From assembly GCF_006517175.1 (NCBI RefSeq), contig NZ_CP041186.1:2817001-2881000 (forward strand): a stretch of 64,000 bases of DNA, written 5' to 3'. The notes beneath the pieces are model-generated. The model did no database searches. It was not told where the DNA came from and was given only the letters and a program-made list of their open reading frames with translations. The position numbers and the translations under genes were made by a program. Within the stretch, counting starts at the first letter, position 1, and every line of letters starts with the position of its first letter. Source of the DNA: Persicimonas caeni (GTDB taxonomy: Bacteria > Myxococcota_A > Bradymonadia > Bradymonadales > Bradymonadaceae). Positions 26,096-34,456 of the stretch are shown one piece after another.

Positions 26096-27709
26096 ATGAA
26101 AGACAACGAATCCAACTATATCGATCGCTTGCGCCGGTTTCTGCTCCCACGCCGTCTCGCCTTCTACTCGGTGGTCTGGCTGCTCTTGGCTCTCTTTGTC
26201 GTCCCGTTTGCCTACGACCGCGGCGCGCGCCTCTACACCGCCAGCGTCGAGTATGCCTACCAACGTTTGAACGTGGCCATCAGCCAGGCGCCGGTGTTGA
26301 CCACCGTCATCGAGAAAGACCCCACGATTCAAGGCGGCCCCAACGGCCAGGCTAAGCCGATGACCCGAGAGCTGCTTTGGCAGATCTGGCAACTGCTGGG
26401 CATCATCGAAAACGACGTCGCCCCCGGTGATATCGACCCGAAATTCCGCTCGGCACACGGCATTGGCGGCTCGAACGATTCGGGCGAAAACCCCGGCGTG
26501 AAGACGGATGTCCCCGGGGTGGAGCTGTTGGTCCGTTTGGCTGCCAAGGTGGGGAGGGATGGCCCGCTCGACGAGCAAGAGATTGCCGCCGCCAAGCGCC
26601 ACCTCGTCCAACTGGTGGCTCGCGCCCCCTACGCGCTCGACGACTACACCGAGTGCATCGCCAGCGAGGATTTGTGGAGGAGCTCACCCGGCGAGCCCCT
26701 CCCGAAAGGCCATGTCGACGACTACAGTGGTCCGCTGTCGCTCTCCCAATGGCAGAAGGTCTACGACACGGCCGCCCCTTTCAGCTTCTCCGAGGTGACC
26801 GCCTTTTTGCAGGCCTCCTCCGATAAGATCGAGCACGAGCCCGCCTGCCAATATCCCGCCGGCCCCAGCCAGGCCTACCGGGTCCCCTGGCGAGCTGAGG
26901 CTTACTGGGGCACCTCCTATCCGGACCGAAGCGTGTTGGACACTCTCTTCGAACACTTTAGCGTCCAAGAGCACTACACGGCCCAAGCGGTCGACGACGA
27001 AGAGATCTTGGAAGAGCGCCGACAGCTCACCGAGTACGCCCGACAACTGTTGGTGCTCATCGAAGAGGACGCCGAGGTCACCAAGAGCCGCTACCACGTG
27101 AGCATCGTCTTCGGCCCCGAGCAGTGGGTCATGTGGATCTTTCTGTGTCTGATCGGCTATCTACTGCTCGCCCACCTGCTCACGGTGGTGTCGTGCTCGG
27201 GCATACTCGCCGCCCTGCGCCGACAACCCGACGATCCTCTCGTGACCGGCATGCCCTCTGATGAAAAGGTCAAGTCCTCGGTGCGCGGTCAGCTATGGCC
27301 GATTCGCTGGCTTATCGCCGCGCTGCCCTCGGTGGGCTTTATCGGAACTGTGCGTGGCATGAGCGGAGCGCTGGCCGACGCCGACGCGATCGTCAAGGCG
27401 CGCACCGCCGTCGAGCAGGCCTTTGCCATCTCGAACGTCGCCTCCACGCTGGCGCTCGCGTTTACGACCACGCTGGTCGCCCTGGTTTTCGCGCTCATCG
27501 CTTCCCTCGCCTACGAGCTAGTCATGGCCGCCGAGCGCATGGTGTTCGAATCTCGCTGGTTTGAGTGGAAACCATGCAACGAGACTGACGACGCAGCCGT
27601 CGAGACCGCCGACGCCTCCCACGAAGAGGCACCCGCTGCCGAGGGCACCCTCGCCAGCGTCGAATCGGAGAGCCAAGACGACGATTCGAAGGCCGAGGAA
27701 GAAGCATGA
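26096..27709 (+). CDS. TolQ/ExbB/MotA-family proton-channel subunit with large insert
   Basis: A 537-aa inner-membrane protein. TM1 is at about 21-40 (LAFYSVVWLLLALFVVPFAY) and TM2 at about 343-366. A family signature stretch follows at about 401-475, with LPSVGFIGTVRGMSGAL and then STLALAFTTTLVALVFALIA, the Gly-Thr-Val and Thr-Thr features of TolQ/ExbB/MotA channel helices. About 300 residues between TM1 and TM2 form an extracytoplasmic domain, which is unusual for the family. A Glu/Asp-rich tail ends the protein. These subunits usually form pentamers around a B-subunit dimer and use ion flow to do work in the envelope. It overlaps the next gene by ATGA. Confidence 0.9.
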   Translation: MKDNESNYIDRLRRFLLPRRLAFYSVVWLLLALFVVPFAYDRGARLYTASVEYAYQRLNVAISQAPVLTTVIEKDPTIQGGPNGQAKPMTRELLWQIWQLLGIIENDVAPGDIDPKFRSAHGIGGSNDSGENPGVKTDVPGVELLVRLAAKVGRDGPLDEQEIAAAKRHLVQLVARAPYALDDYTECIASEDLWRSSPGEPLPKGHVDDYSGPLSLSQWQKVYDTAAPFSFSEVTAFLQASSDKIEHEPACQYPAGPSQAYRVPWRAEAYWGTSYPDRSVLDTLFEHFSVQEHYTAQAVDDEEILEERRQLTEYARQLLVLIEEDAEVTKSRYHVSIVFGPEQWVMWIFLCLIGYLLLAHLLTVVSCSGILAALRRQPDDPLVTGMPSDEKVKSSVRGQLWPIRWLIAALPSVGFIGTVRGMSGALADADAIVKARTAVEQAFAISNVASTLALAFTTTLVALVFALIASLAYELVMAAERMVFESRWFEWKPCNETDDAAVETADASHEEAPAAEGTLASVESESQDDDSKAEEEA

Positions 27710-28320
27710 GCGACAGCTCCACCGAAGAGTCGAGCGATCTAGGAGCGGGCTCGACGCTCAGCTTCATCGACGTGATCACGTGCGGTTTCGGCGCGGCAAT
27801 CATCTTGATGATGGTCTACAGCACGCTGCCGCGCATGGGCGAGAGCATCGCCCACGGCGGCCAGAGCGGTGGCAACGCCGCGATTCCGGCACGAGGCATC
27901 CCCGGCGACCTCGAAGACAAGCTCGGCGAGTTTACCGCTGTGCGGGTTGTCGAGGTTCGCCCGATCGACCCCGCCCACCGCTTCCCGCCTCAGACGATGA
28001 GCGCCAGGTGGTCAGGGCGCGCCACCGACGAGTGCCGCTCGTATCGCGACATCTACGAGCACACCATCGCCTTTGTCTTGCTGTGCCCCCAGGGCCTCAT
28101 CACCACCGAGACGCAGACGATCGACCTCGCCCGTCAAGGAGGTGGCGTACCGGTCCAAGTACGCGCTCGCGCCTACCAGGGACCGTGGAACGCGCTCACA
28201 CCCGCCGAGACCACCTGGCGCAGCTTGCCGGCGCCCAACTACGAGCGCGCCGTGCGCTTTCACATCAGCAGCAAAGAAGGCAAGCGTGTGCGCTACCGCA
28301 CCGGCGGAGGACAGCCATGA
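27706..28320 (+). CDS. ExbD/MotB-like subunit 1 (DVxxCGFGA type)
   Basis: A 204-aa protein with a short cytoplasmic N-terminus, one TM segment (about 18-40) and an extracytoplasmic domain of about 160 aa. The TM begins SFIDVITCGFGAAIILMMVY. Asp22 sits where ExbD/TolR/MotB proteins carry their proton-binding Asp (PLIDV-type motif), but the Cys-Gly-Phe-Gly-Ala run is specific to this pair of proteins. There is no OmpA peptidoglycan-binding domain. It is coupled by ATGA overlaps to the TolQ-like gene and to its sister gene, so the products probably sit in one complex. Confidence 0.8.
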   Translation: MSDSSTEESSDLGAGSTLSFIDVITCGFGAAIILMMVYSTLPRMGESIAHGGQSGGNAAIPARGIPGDLEDKLGEFTAVRVVEVRPIDPAHRFPPQTMSARWSGRATDECRSYRDIYEHTIAFVLLCPQGLITTETQTIDLARQGGGVPVQVRARAYQGPWNALTPAETTWRSLPAPNYERAVRFHISSKEGKRVRYRTGGGQP

Positions 28321-28952
28321 GCCTGCACCGAAACAGCTCTCTGGTCAGCCTGCTCGACGTATTCAGCTGTGGTTTCGGCGCGGCGATTTTGCTCGGGTTC
28401 ATCTTCTCGGTCAGCCGCGACGACGCCGAGCCGCCGACCTATATGGAGGACTTCGCCACCATCGAGGTGACCGCCTCCGATCCGCACGCCTTGCTACAAT
28501 TCGTGCTGATCCCCCCGAACGGCGGCCCGCCGCTCTTCATCGATCCGAGTGACCGAGCCGGCCACGGCCGCGAGGCAGTGTTGAAGGCCAAGCAGGTGCC
28601 GGTGCCGATCACCTACTTCACCTACGGCGGCAGCCCGCAGGCCCACGGCGGACTCAAGCTGACCAATCACGAAACCGGCACGGTGTCCAACGCCCAAAGC
28701 CGGCGCTATTTGCTCTACATCACCTCGGTCATGTCCGGCCAATGGCGCCTCGGTGTGCGCTACTTCAATCGCAGCGGCGACGAACTTGACGGGGCGAATC
28801 GACACGCCGCCCTATCCCAACCGGTCGAGATCGAGCTCGACATTGATTGGCTCGGAGGCCGACTCGACAATGTCAGGTCGTGCACGACCTCCGAGCTCTA
28901 CTTGGGTGAGACCACCCTCTGTACCGTAAACTTCAATGAGGAGAAGCAATGA
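28317..28952 (+). CDS. ExbD/MotB-like subunit 2 (DVxxCGFGA type)
   Basis: A 211-aa protein starting at the ATG at 28317, inside a longer open frame. The TM segment (about 9-32) reads SLLDVFSCGFGAAILLGFIF, closely parallel to the previous protein, with Asp14 as the candidate ion-binding residue. The extracytoplasmic domain differs from that of its sister and is probably beta-rich (ITYFTYGGSPQAHGGLKL, RYLLYITSVMSGQWRLGVRY). Two distinct B-subunits with one A-subunit suggest a heterodimeric stator core. It is coupled by ATGA overlaps on both sides. Confidence 0.8.
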   Translation: MSLHRNSSLVSLLDVFSCGFGAAILLGFIFSVSRDDAEPPTYMEDFATIEVTASDPHALLQFVLIPPNGGPPLFIDPSDRAGHGREAVLKAKQVPVPITYFTYGGSPQAHGGLKLTNHETGTVSNAQSRRYLLYITSVMSGQWRLGVRYFNRSGDELDGANRHAALSQPVEIELDIDWLGGRLDNVRSCTTSELYLGETTLCTVNFNEEKQ

Positions 28953-29461
28953 AACGGACCATTTTCGCCATGTTACTCGTCTTGCTGTGGGCCTCGCCGG
29001 CAGCCGCCGATGACTTTTCCGAGTGGAGCTGGGTGGAGGCCAACTGGAGCCCGTGCGAAGGCGTAGGGGTTCATGGCTCCTATCGCGTCACGGCGCGCGC
29101 CAAGCTCGAAAGTGCGGGCGACGAAGTCAAGATATCGAATCTGACCGTCGTGGTTTCCATCACGCACGCCGCAGGTAAAGTCACCGCCACCGGAAAGGTT
29201 GCGGTGCGCAAAGACGGCGAGACGACGCAGACGGTCACCCTCGAGAAGCCTTGGTACCCGGTAATCGCTCCGACCCACGCCGGTCCTATGCTCACGCTCC
29301 CAAGGGTCAAGAGCTCCGAGTCACCCTCACCGGACGATGCTCAGGTGTTGACCGTCCCCAAAGGGGCCAAGCTCGAGTTCACGATCACCGCGATGGCCGA
29401 CACTTCCAGCGGGGCTTGTGTGATCGGTAACAGTGAGCATGAAGTCGCGCTAGACTCCTGA
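28949..29461 (+). CDS. Small exported protein, last gene of the motor operon
   Basis: A 170-aa protein with a clear signal peptide (MKRTIFAMLLVLLWASPAAA). The mature part of about 150 aa is beta-rich, with three Cys. It overlaps the upstream gene by ATGA, tying it to the TolQ/ExbD-like complex. It is probably a periplasmic accessory factor. No family recognised. Confidence 0.8.
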   Translation: MKRTIFAMLLVLLWASPAAADDFSEWSWVEANWSPCEGVGVHGSYRVTARAKLESAGDEVKISNLTVVVSITHAAGKVTATGKVAVRKDGETTQTVTLEKPWYPVIAPTHAGPMLTLPRVKSSESPSPDDAQVLTVPKGAKLEFTITAMADTSSGACVIGNSEHEVALDS

Positions 29462-29507
29462 ACCCACGACGGAGAAACCGAGTCCGTTTCCGGAGAGTTC
29501 TATTGAT

Positions 29508-29955
29508 CGTGCGCAGCTTGCTGACCCCATTGTCGATCTCGGTCAAGATGATCGACGACGACTTTGCGCTGCTCACGATCAACGGCGAGTGCGTCGAGAC
29601 CACGAGAGGACCGGATAGACCGGTGAGGGCCAAGCCCGGCTGAATCTGGCGATACCGGCCCCCCCTTCGAACCGAAACTGAAACTCCTCATGCGAGTGCA
29701 GCCACCGTCGCAAGTCTCGCACGACCTCTCTCTGATCTTCGCACGCGGGAGAGTGAACCCAATTCACCCCGATTCGAAGGACTTGGCGAAGCTCTCCTTG
29801 GCTGCACGTGATCGTAAACTCGAACCGGGAACTCCCATGAGGCTGGTCGCCAGGCCTCGGAACACTCTCGAGGCTCCGATGGGGCATGTCGCGTGCGCGC
29901 ACCTGCATCCCCTCCAGCAGCGCGCGCGTCGCCTCGACCGGGGGGCACGACGGCG
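29508..29955 (-). pseudogene. Decayed second copy of the two-gene OLD nuclease cassette
   Basis: The relic holds three pieces that match the intact genes at 42160-45798 in the same order. First, 29508-29606 matches the stretch of OLD gene 1 encoding VVSTHSPLIVSS and SSSIILTEIDNGV (intact DNA about 42948-43043). Second, 29660-29915 matches the part of gene 1 encoding MQVSASNMPHRS through the FCFEGRSG region (here MQVRARDMPHRS, FEFTITC, FRFEGGAG). Third, 29918-29945 matches the C-terminal part of gene 2 (VEATRALL). The DNA between these pieces is deleted, and stops and frame changes separate them, so no functional protein is possible. It lies between the motor operon and the microcin C-like operon. 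Confidence 0.85.
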
Positions 29956-30056
29956 GCGCTGCCAAACAGGCGCAACACGGCGGCGTGCCGGCAGAGTAAG
30001 CCACAACGCGCCCGATGAAAGAGTAGGAGCGCGAAGAGCCTCAGCCTCTGCGCACA

Positions 30057-30929
30057 TCAAGCCTCGGCGCCCAACCGCTCGGGTGCACGTCTGTCGACAG
30101 GGTTGGTAAAGAGGTCGCGGCTCCACGCTACCGCCAGAATTGAGAAGATCCACAGGTGGATGAAGGATATCCCCATGAAGATCCAGGTGCCGATGTGGAA
30201 GCCGATAGCGGCAGCGAGCAAGGCGCGCCGGAGCTTTGGTAGGGGGTAGTAGAGCAGAAACAAGAGCTCCAAGCTCAAAGCCCCGTAGGCCATCAACTCA
30301 CAGACCGCGGGGTACTGAGCCAGCCACACCCCGGCGGTCGTCTCTTGGCGCAACAGCGCGATTTGCAGGTTCGTGCCGTCGGCCGCCCACTGCCATCCCG
30401 ACTCCAACAGTTTGGCCAGGCCCGATTGGACGTAGACGAGGACCGTAACCAGCTCCATGAATCGAAACGCCAGGCTGGTCGACTCGGACCAGGACTGCGT
30501 CCACCTCTCGGTGCGAGAAAAGTCGCAGAGGGCCAGCGCTCCGAGAAACCAGACAAAATGAATGCGCGCGTTGACGAAGCCAAACCCGTTCGACCAGGCA
30601 TCCAGCAGCAAGAAGCCCACGAAGAACAACGAGGCGAAGAGCCGATGGCGAACGCGCATCAACGACAGCACGGCGGCGGCGGTCAACGCCAGGTTGACGG
30701 CGACGAGCAGGCCCGAAGGCGGGAAGGCCAGCCCGACGCGCTCGGCCAGACCGGCCGGGCTGTAAAGCCATGCTTCGGTGGCTCGGTAGGGAGACCAGTC
30801 GGTCCCCCAGATCACGCCCAGGGCGTACAGATACAAGACGACATGCGCCATCTCCATGAACTTGTGCGCTTGGACCCCGAAGCAGAATTGGTCCCAGGGA
30901 TTCGAATATGGGGGCTTATCGGCAGACAT
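30057..30929 (-). CDS. HTTM-domain (vitamin K-dependent carboxylase-like) membrane protein
   Basis: A 290-aa integral membrane protein with about seven hydrophobic helices. Features of the HTTM family visible here include the opening MEMAHVVLYLYALGVIWGTD, the mid-helix LVTVLVYVQSGLAKLLESGW, and LLYYPLPKLRRALLAAAIGF followed by HIGTWIFMGISFIHLW. HTTM proteins are related to the gamma-carboxylase fold, but in bacteria their reactions are mostly unknown. It overlaps the 138-aa gene by 14 bp and is the last gene of the microcin C-like operon. A role in export, immunity or final modification is conceivable but not shown. Confidence 0.85.
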   Translation of the reverse strand: MSADKPPYSNPWDQFCFGVQAHKFMEMAHVVLYLYALGVIWGTDWSPYRATEAWLYSPAGLAERVGLAFPPSGLLVAVNLALTAAAVLSLMRVRHRLFASLFFVGFLLLDAWSNGFGFVNARIHFVWFLGALALCDFSRTERWTQSWSESTSLAFRFMELVTVLVYVQSGLAKLLESGWQWAADGTNLQIALLRQETTAGVWLAQYPAVCELMAYGALSLELLFLLYYPLPKLRRALLAAAIGFHIGTWIFMGISFIHLWIFSILAVAWSRDLFTNPVDRRAPERLGAEA

Positions 30930-31332
30930 GGAGCGTTTCTTGGCGGAAGATAGAAGAGGTCATCGCCTTGTCGGCGTCGCGGGTGAAGTGCACGATTTGA
31001 CGGGTCACCTCGACCTGCTCGGTCTGAGTGCCGTCGAGTACGATCCGACAGATGGCCGCCTCGAGCGCCGGGTCGTCGGTGTCGATATAGGCGCGATAAG
31101 ACATCTCGTTGGCCTGAAAGAAAGGGATAGGGATCACCTCACCCGGTGTGTGGGAGCCTCCCTCCTGGTCCAGATACCGAATGCGCTCGAGGTAGACCCC
31201 GTCACTCAGCGTACGAGTGAACATGCGATAGGCGTTGAACGGGTAGTTCGACGCGTCGCTCAAGGTCGCGTAGGCCTGTATGGCCAGAAAGGCCGGCAAC
31301 AAGAGACTGCAAATCTTCCACTGCGATTTCAT
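30916..31332 (-). CDS. Small exported or membrane-anchored protein, partner of the HTTM gene
   Basis: A 138-aa protein. The N-terminus (MKSQWKICSLLLPAFLAIQA) is a signal peptide or anchor. The remainder is soluble, with the pattern NYPFNAYRMFTRTLSDG and ERIRYLDQEGG, and two Cys. Proteins of this type often accompany HTTM genes in pairs, which the 14-bp overlap supports. No enzymatic motif is seen. It lies 27 bp downstream of the nucleoside phosphorylase gene. Confidence 0.75.
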   Translation of the reverse strand: MKSQWKICSLLLPAFLAIQAYATLSDASNYPFNAYRMFTRTLSDGVYLERIRYLDQEGGSHTPGEVIPIPFFQANEMSYRAYIDTDDPALEAAICRIVLDGTQTEQVEVTRQIVHFTRDADKAMTSSIFRQETLHVCR

Positions 31333-31359
31333 GGTCGGCTCGTCGGGAGGGCGCGCGGG

Positions 31360-32118
31360 TCAACTCGAGAAGCTCTCCTCGATGAACTCGAGGATGACGT
31401 CTCGGATGGCCATGTCGGTGTTGGCCTCAAGCTGGCGGCGTTCGTCGGTGTACTCGAAGAAGCTGTCGCCCCGATCCAGATGATCGGAGAGGTTGAGTAT
31501 GGCCACGGCCTGAGAGCCGTAGGCATGCGCGACCGAGAAGGTGGTCGCCGTTTCCATGTCGACGCCGACAAATCCGCGCTCTTGCCACCGACGGATCTTG
31601 GCAAGATCTTCTGTCAACACCGCATCGGTACTGATGACCTTGCCCTGGGCGAATGGCAGCTCTTTGCGGGTGCAAATACGGCGCATCCGCGCGAGCAAGC
31701 CCGGTTCGGCCGCGTAACCATCTGGCGGACACGACACGTAGCTGGGGGCCACACCGTCATGACAGTCGGCGTGGGTGACCAGCAACACGTCTCCGTAGTC
31801 GACGGTGGGCGACAATCCGCCAAAGTAGCCGGTCTGCACGACCAGCTGGGTCCCCATCTGGCACAGCGGGTGGGCGACAAAGGCCGCCATAGGGCTGCCA
31901 AAGACGCCGGCGACCATGACGTCGACGCCGGCGTGGGTGCCCAAAAGCGCGTTCCACTCGGTGTCGCACACCTCACCGGCGAACGCCGAGCGCCACCGCT
32001 CGAGTGCGCCGGCCAAGCCCCACTCCCCGTGAAGGATGAGAACATCGGGAACGTCTGCAGGCTCCAAAGACTTCAGCCGCAGCCAGTCAGCGCGCTGTAG
32101 CTCACCGTAAAGAGTCAT
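31360..32118 (-). CDS. Purine/uridine phosphorylase-family protein (PNP/UDP/MTAN superfamily)
   Basis: A 252-aa protein. The ATG at 32118 overlaps the stop of the methyltransferase gene (ATGA), which fixes the start inside a longer open frame. The family signature is near the C-terminus: GVDMETATTFSVAHAYGSQA and then ILNLSDHL, the Met-Glu ribose-binding pair and Ser-Asp purine site. In known microcin C pathways, removal of methylthioadenosine left by aminocarboxypropyl transfer requires a nucleosidase of this superfamily. This gene's position suggests the same use. The substrate (MTA, SAH or another nucleoside) cannot be read from the sequence. Confidence 0.9.
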   Translation of the reverse strand: MTLYGELQRADWLRLKSLEPADVPDVLILHGEWGLAGALERWRSAFAGEVCDTEWNALLGTHAGVDVMVAGVFGSPMAAFVAHPLCQMGTQLVVQTGYFGGLSPTVDYGDVLLVTHADCHDGVAPSYVSCPPDGYAAEPGLLARMRRICTRKELPFAQGKVISTDAVLTEDLAKIRRWQERGFVGVDMETATTFSVAHAYGSQAVAILNLSDHLDRGDSFFEYTDERRQLEANTDMAIRDVILEFIEESFSS

Positions 32119-33419
32119 GGTTTCTGAAAGATGCACAGGTAGACTGAGGGCCTTTTTTCGCCCAGATCGATCGGGCAGGCCCGGGTGCGAACTAGCTCCT
32201 CGAAACCCGCCCAGTCGTGCTTGGTATAGATGTGGAAATTGCGCTGCCTTTCTCGCTCGACGATCGAGGTGACCAGGTTTTCGACGTCGTCGGTATGTGC
32301 CTCGAGCGACGGCAAGCGCTCGGCCGAGACGAGGTTCAACCCGCGCTGCTCGAAGAGGCGCAACTGCTCGGCCAGGGAGGCCACCCGAATATGAGCGGAG
32401 ATGGATTCTTGGAGTGTACGGACCAGATGAGCGGGCACGTCGCGGTAATCGTACAAGAATTCGACCATATACCCGCCGCGCCGAAGCACGCGCCTCCCCT
32501 CCTCGATGATCCTTTCGGGCTCGGGGGAGTAGCCCAAGGTGGCCGTCAAGACGAAGCCGTCGTAGGAGTTGTCGTCGAAAGGCAGGTCGGTGACATCGAA
32601 CCTCGCGAAGGTGGCCGCCGATTCTTGTTGGCCGGCGAGCAAATTGGCCATCGAAATGAACTCGGCGTCGTTGTCGATGCCGAGAACGTGATCGAAGTTG
32701 CGACCGAGCACCATTGAAGACAGGCCGGTAAAGCACCCCACATCCAAGATCCTCGAGTCCGGCGCCAACCCCAGGTCCAACAGGCGTTGGCTCAGCCGCT
32801 GGACACTGCTGCCGCCTCCGGGGGCGGCGTTCGGATCGCCCAGGTAGGCGAGGAATTCCAAGGGACGCATATCGGACAGTTTCTGCAGTGGCATCCGCCT
32901 GATGGGCCGGCTAAAGAAGGCCATCAGTTGATCGCGCGTCTGCTGCTGCAGCGGCGTTTCTCGCACGATTTGGCGCGCGGGTTTCGGCTCGCCGGCCACG
33001 AAGCGCACCGTGTCGTCGGGCGCCTCGGACAAGTCGCGACACCAGAGCCTGCGCAGCGACAGGGGGCCGAGCGTGGCGGCCATCTGCGATGCCTCCATCG
33101 ACGAATCAGCGGCAAGCAGCAGGGGACGACGGCCGTCGCAGCGCTGGGCGAGGAGTTGGCCAAAGACGGGAGCGTCCATCACCTCCGGCGCCACGGCGAA
33201 GACGCGAGGCTGCGAGTCGTCGGCGCGCGCAGCGCGCGGCAGCTCGGCCGGGTCGGCCACCGCTTCGACGCCATAGTCTGCAGACAGTTGCTCGGTGAGG
33301 CGCGGGGCGTCGAGCCGAGGCGAGCGGTGCTCGCACCGCACGAAGAGCTCGGCGGCCGAGGTGCGTTGGAAGCCTTCGAAGACAGCCTCGGCGAGAGGTC
33401 GTTGGGAGTTCGGGCTCAT
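32115..33419 (-). CDS. SAM-dependent methyltransferase-fold protein with extra N-terminal domain
   Basis: A 434-aa protein. The ATG at 33419 overlaps the upstream stop (TGATG); an ATG at 33440 is possible. Residues 1-200 form a region without recognised family. From about residue 222 a class I SAM-binding fold follows: ILDVGCFTGLSSMVLGRNFD (motif I), VLGIDNDAE, FARFDVTDLPFDDNSYDGFV and a post-III region ILEEGRRVLRRGG. In the microcin C context it is a candidate for a MccD-like group transfer (3-amino-3-carboxypropyl or carboxymethyl) or for a methylation. The domain alone cannot tell these apart. It is tightly packed between the MccF-like and phosphorylase genes. Confidence 0.85.
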   Translation of the reverse strand: MSPNSQRPLAEAVFEGFQRTSAAELFVRCEHRSPRLDAPRLTEQLSADYGVEAVADPAELPRAARADDSQPRVFAVAPEVMDAPVFGQLLAQRCDGRRPLLLAADSSMEASQMAATLGPLSLRRLWCRDLSEAPDDTVRFVAGEPKPARQIVRETPLQQQTRDQLMAFFSRPIRRMPLQKLSDMRPLEFLAYLGDPNAAPGGGSSVQRLSQRLLDLGLAPDSRILDVGCFTGLSSMVLGRNFDHVLGIDNDAEFISMANLLAGQQESAATFARFDVTDLPFDDNSYDGFVLTATLGYSPEPERIIEEGRRVLRRGGYMVEFLYDYRDVPAHLVRTLQESISAHIRVASLAEQLRLFEQRGLNLVSAERLPSLEAHTDDVENLVTSIVERERQRNFHIYTKHDWAGFEELVRTRACPIDLGEKRPSVYLCIFQKP

Positions 33420-34429
33420 CAGGGCCGCTCCTTGTTCCACGGTTCGAGTAAGCGAAAGCGCCCCCCGGCGGCGTCCAACTCAGCCTCGACGCCGATCGGG
33501 AGGGTCAAGAGGGGATCGGTATGCCCAAAGTCCACGTCGTAGAGAACGGGGATGTCGTAGCCGCGCAGCGCGACATCCAAAATGTCGCGAAGACTATCTT
33601 CCCGGGTAAATTCAACCGAATCGGGGAAGCGGCCGATGACCATTCCGTTGACCTGGTCATAGACTCCCATCTGACGCAGTCTGGTGAACAAGCGATCGAT
33701 GGTCTCGGGTGACTCGACCTCGTCTTCTTCCACGAACAAGATCGTCCCCTCGAGATCGGGCCAGTAAGGAGTGCCGCTCAACAACAGCAGGCTGCCCAGG
33801 TTGCCACCGAAGAGCCGCCCGCGGGCGACTCCCGCAGCGTAAGTCTTCCACCCCTGAGAGGGCCGCTCGAGCATCGCCAGGTCCTCGCGCTCGTACCACA
33901 GGTTGGTCGAGACCATTTCGGCGGCCTGAAAGTCCAGCTCGCGGCCCCCCTCGAACAAGACCCGCTCGAACCAGCGCACGGTGTAATCGAAGAGAGTGGG
34001 CTTGGCGAAAGTGATCACCGCCGGGCCGCTGAAGGTCACCAGCCCACAGCGCGCGGTGATGACGTTGAGCAGCGGAGTCAGGTCACTGTACCCGATGATC
34101 GGCTTGGGGTGAGCCGCGAAGAGCTCGAAGTCGAGATACTCGAGGAGTTGATGGGTTTGATGACCGCCCCAAAACGCCATCAGCGCGTCGATGCTCGGGT
34201 CGGTGAGGAAGTCGTGGATCGCCTGGACGCGCGCTTCAATCGTGCCCGCGGTATGTCCGACGGCTCGCCGGCAATTGGGCGCCTCGACGACCTCGAGGCC
34301 CACTTCGGCCAGTCGAGCATATCCTCGCGCGATCACGGCGTCGTCGAGTTCGTCGATCGGCGAGGACGTGGCGATTACACCGAGCCGGCTTCCCTGAGCG
34401 AGTCGCGGCGGACGAATGATTGTCGGCAT
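33419..34429 (-). CDS. mccF-like: S66-family serine carboxypeptidase, MccF-like self-immunity protein
   Basis: A 336-aa protein of the LD-carboxypeptidase/MccF family. The expected triad is visible: Ser115 in IIGYSDLT, Glu234 in FVEEDEVES and His303 in FGHTDP. Spacing and length agree with MccF (E. coli Ser118, Glu243, His311, about 344 aa). MccF hydrolyses the bond between the peptidyl-aspartate and the nucleotide in processed microcin C and protects the producer. Other members recycle murein peptides, but the neighbours here favour immunity. It is in the middle of the operon, 27 bp after the decarboxylase gene. Confidence 0.9.
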   Translation of the reverse strand: MPTIIRPPRLAQGSRLGVIATSSPIDELDDAVIARGYARLAEVGLEVVEAPNCRRAVGHTAGTIEARVQAIHDFLTDPSIDALMAFWGGHQTHQLLEYLDFELFAAHPKPIIGYSDLTPLLNVITARCGLVTFSGPAVITFAKPTLFDYTVRWFERVLFEGGRELDFQAAEMVSTNLWYEREDLAMLERPSQGWKTYAAGVARGRLFGGNLGSLLLLSGTPYWPDLEGTILFVEEDEVESPETIDRLFTRLRQMGVYDQVNGMVIGRFPDSVEFTREDSLRDILDVALRGYDIPVLYDVDFGHTDPLLTLPIGVEAELDAAGGRFRLLEPWNKERP

Positions 34430-34456
34430 GCTTGTCTCCGTGTCTTAGGGAGTGGG

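Noticed and set aside
29690-30109. 139-codon plus-strand frame over the OLD relic
   Set aside because: It is antisense to the clearly recognisable OLD fragments.
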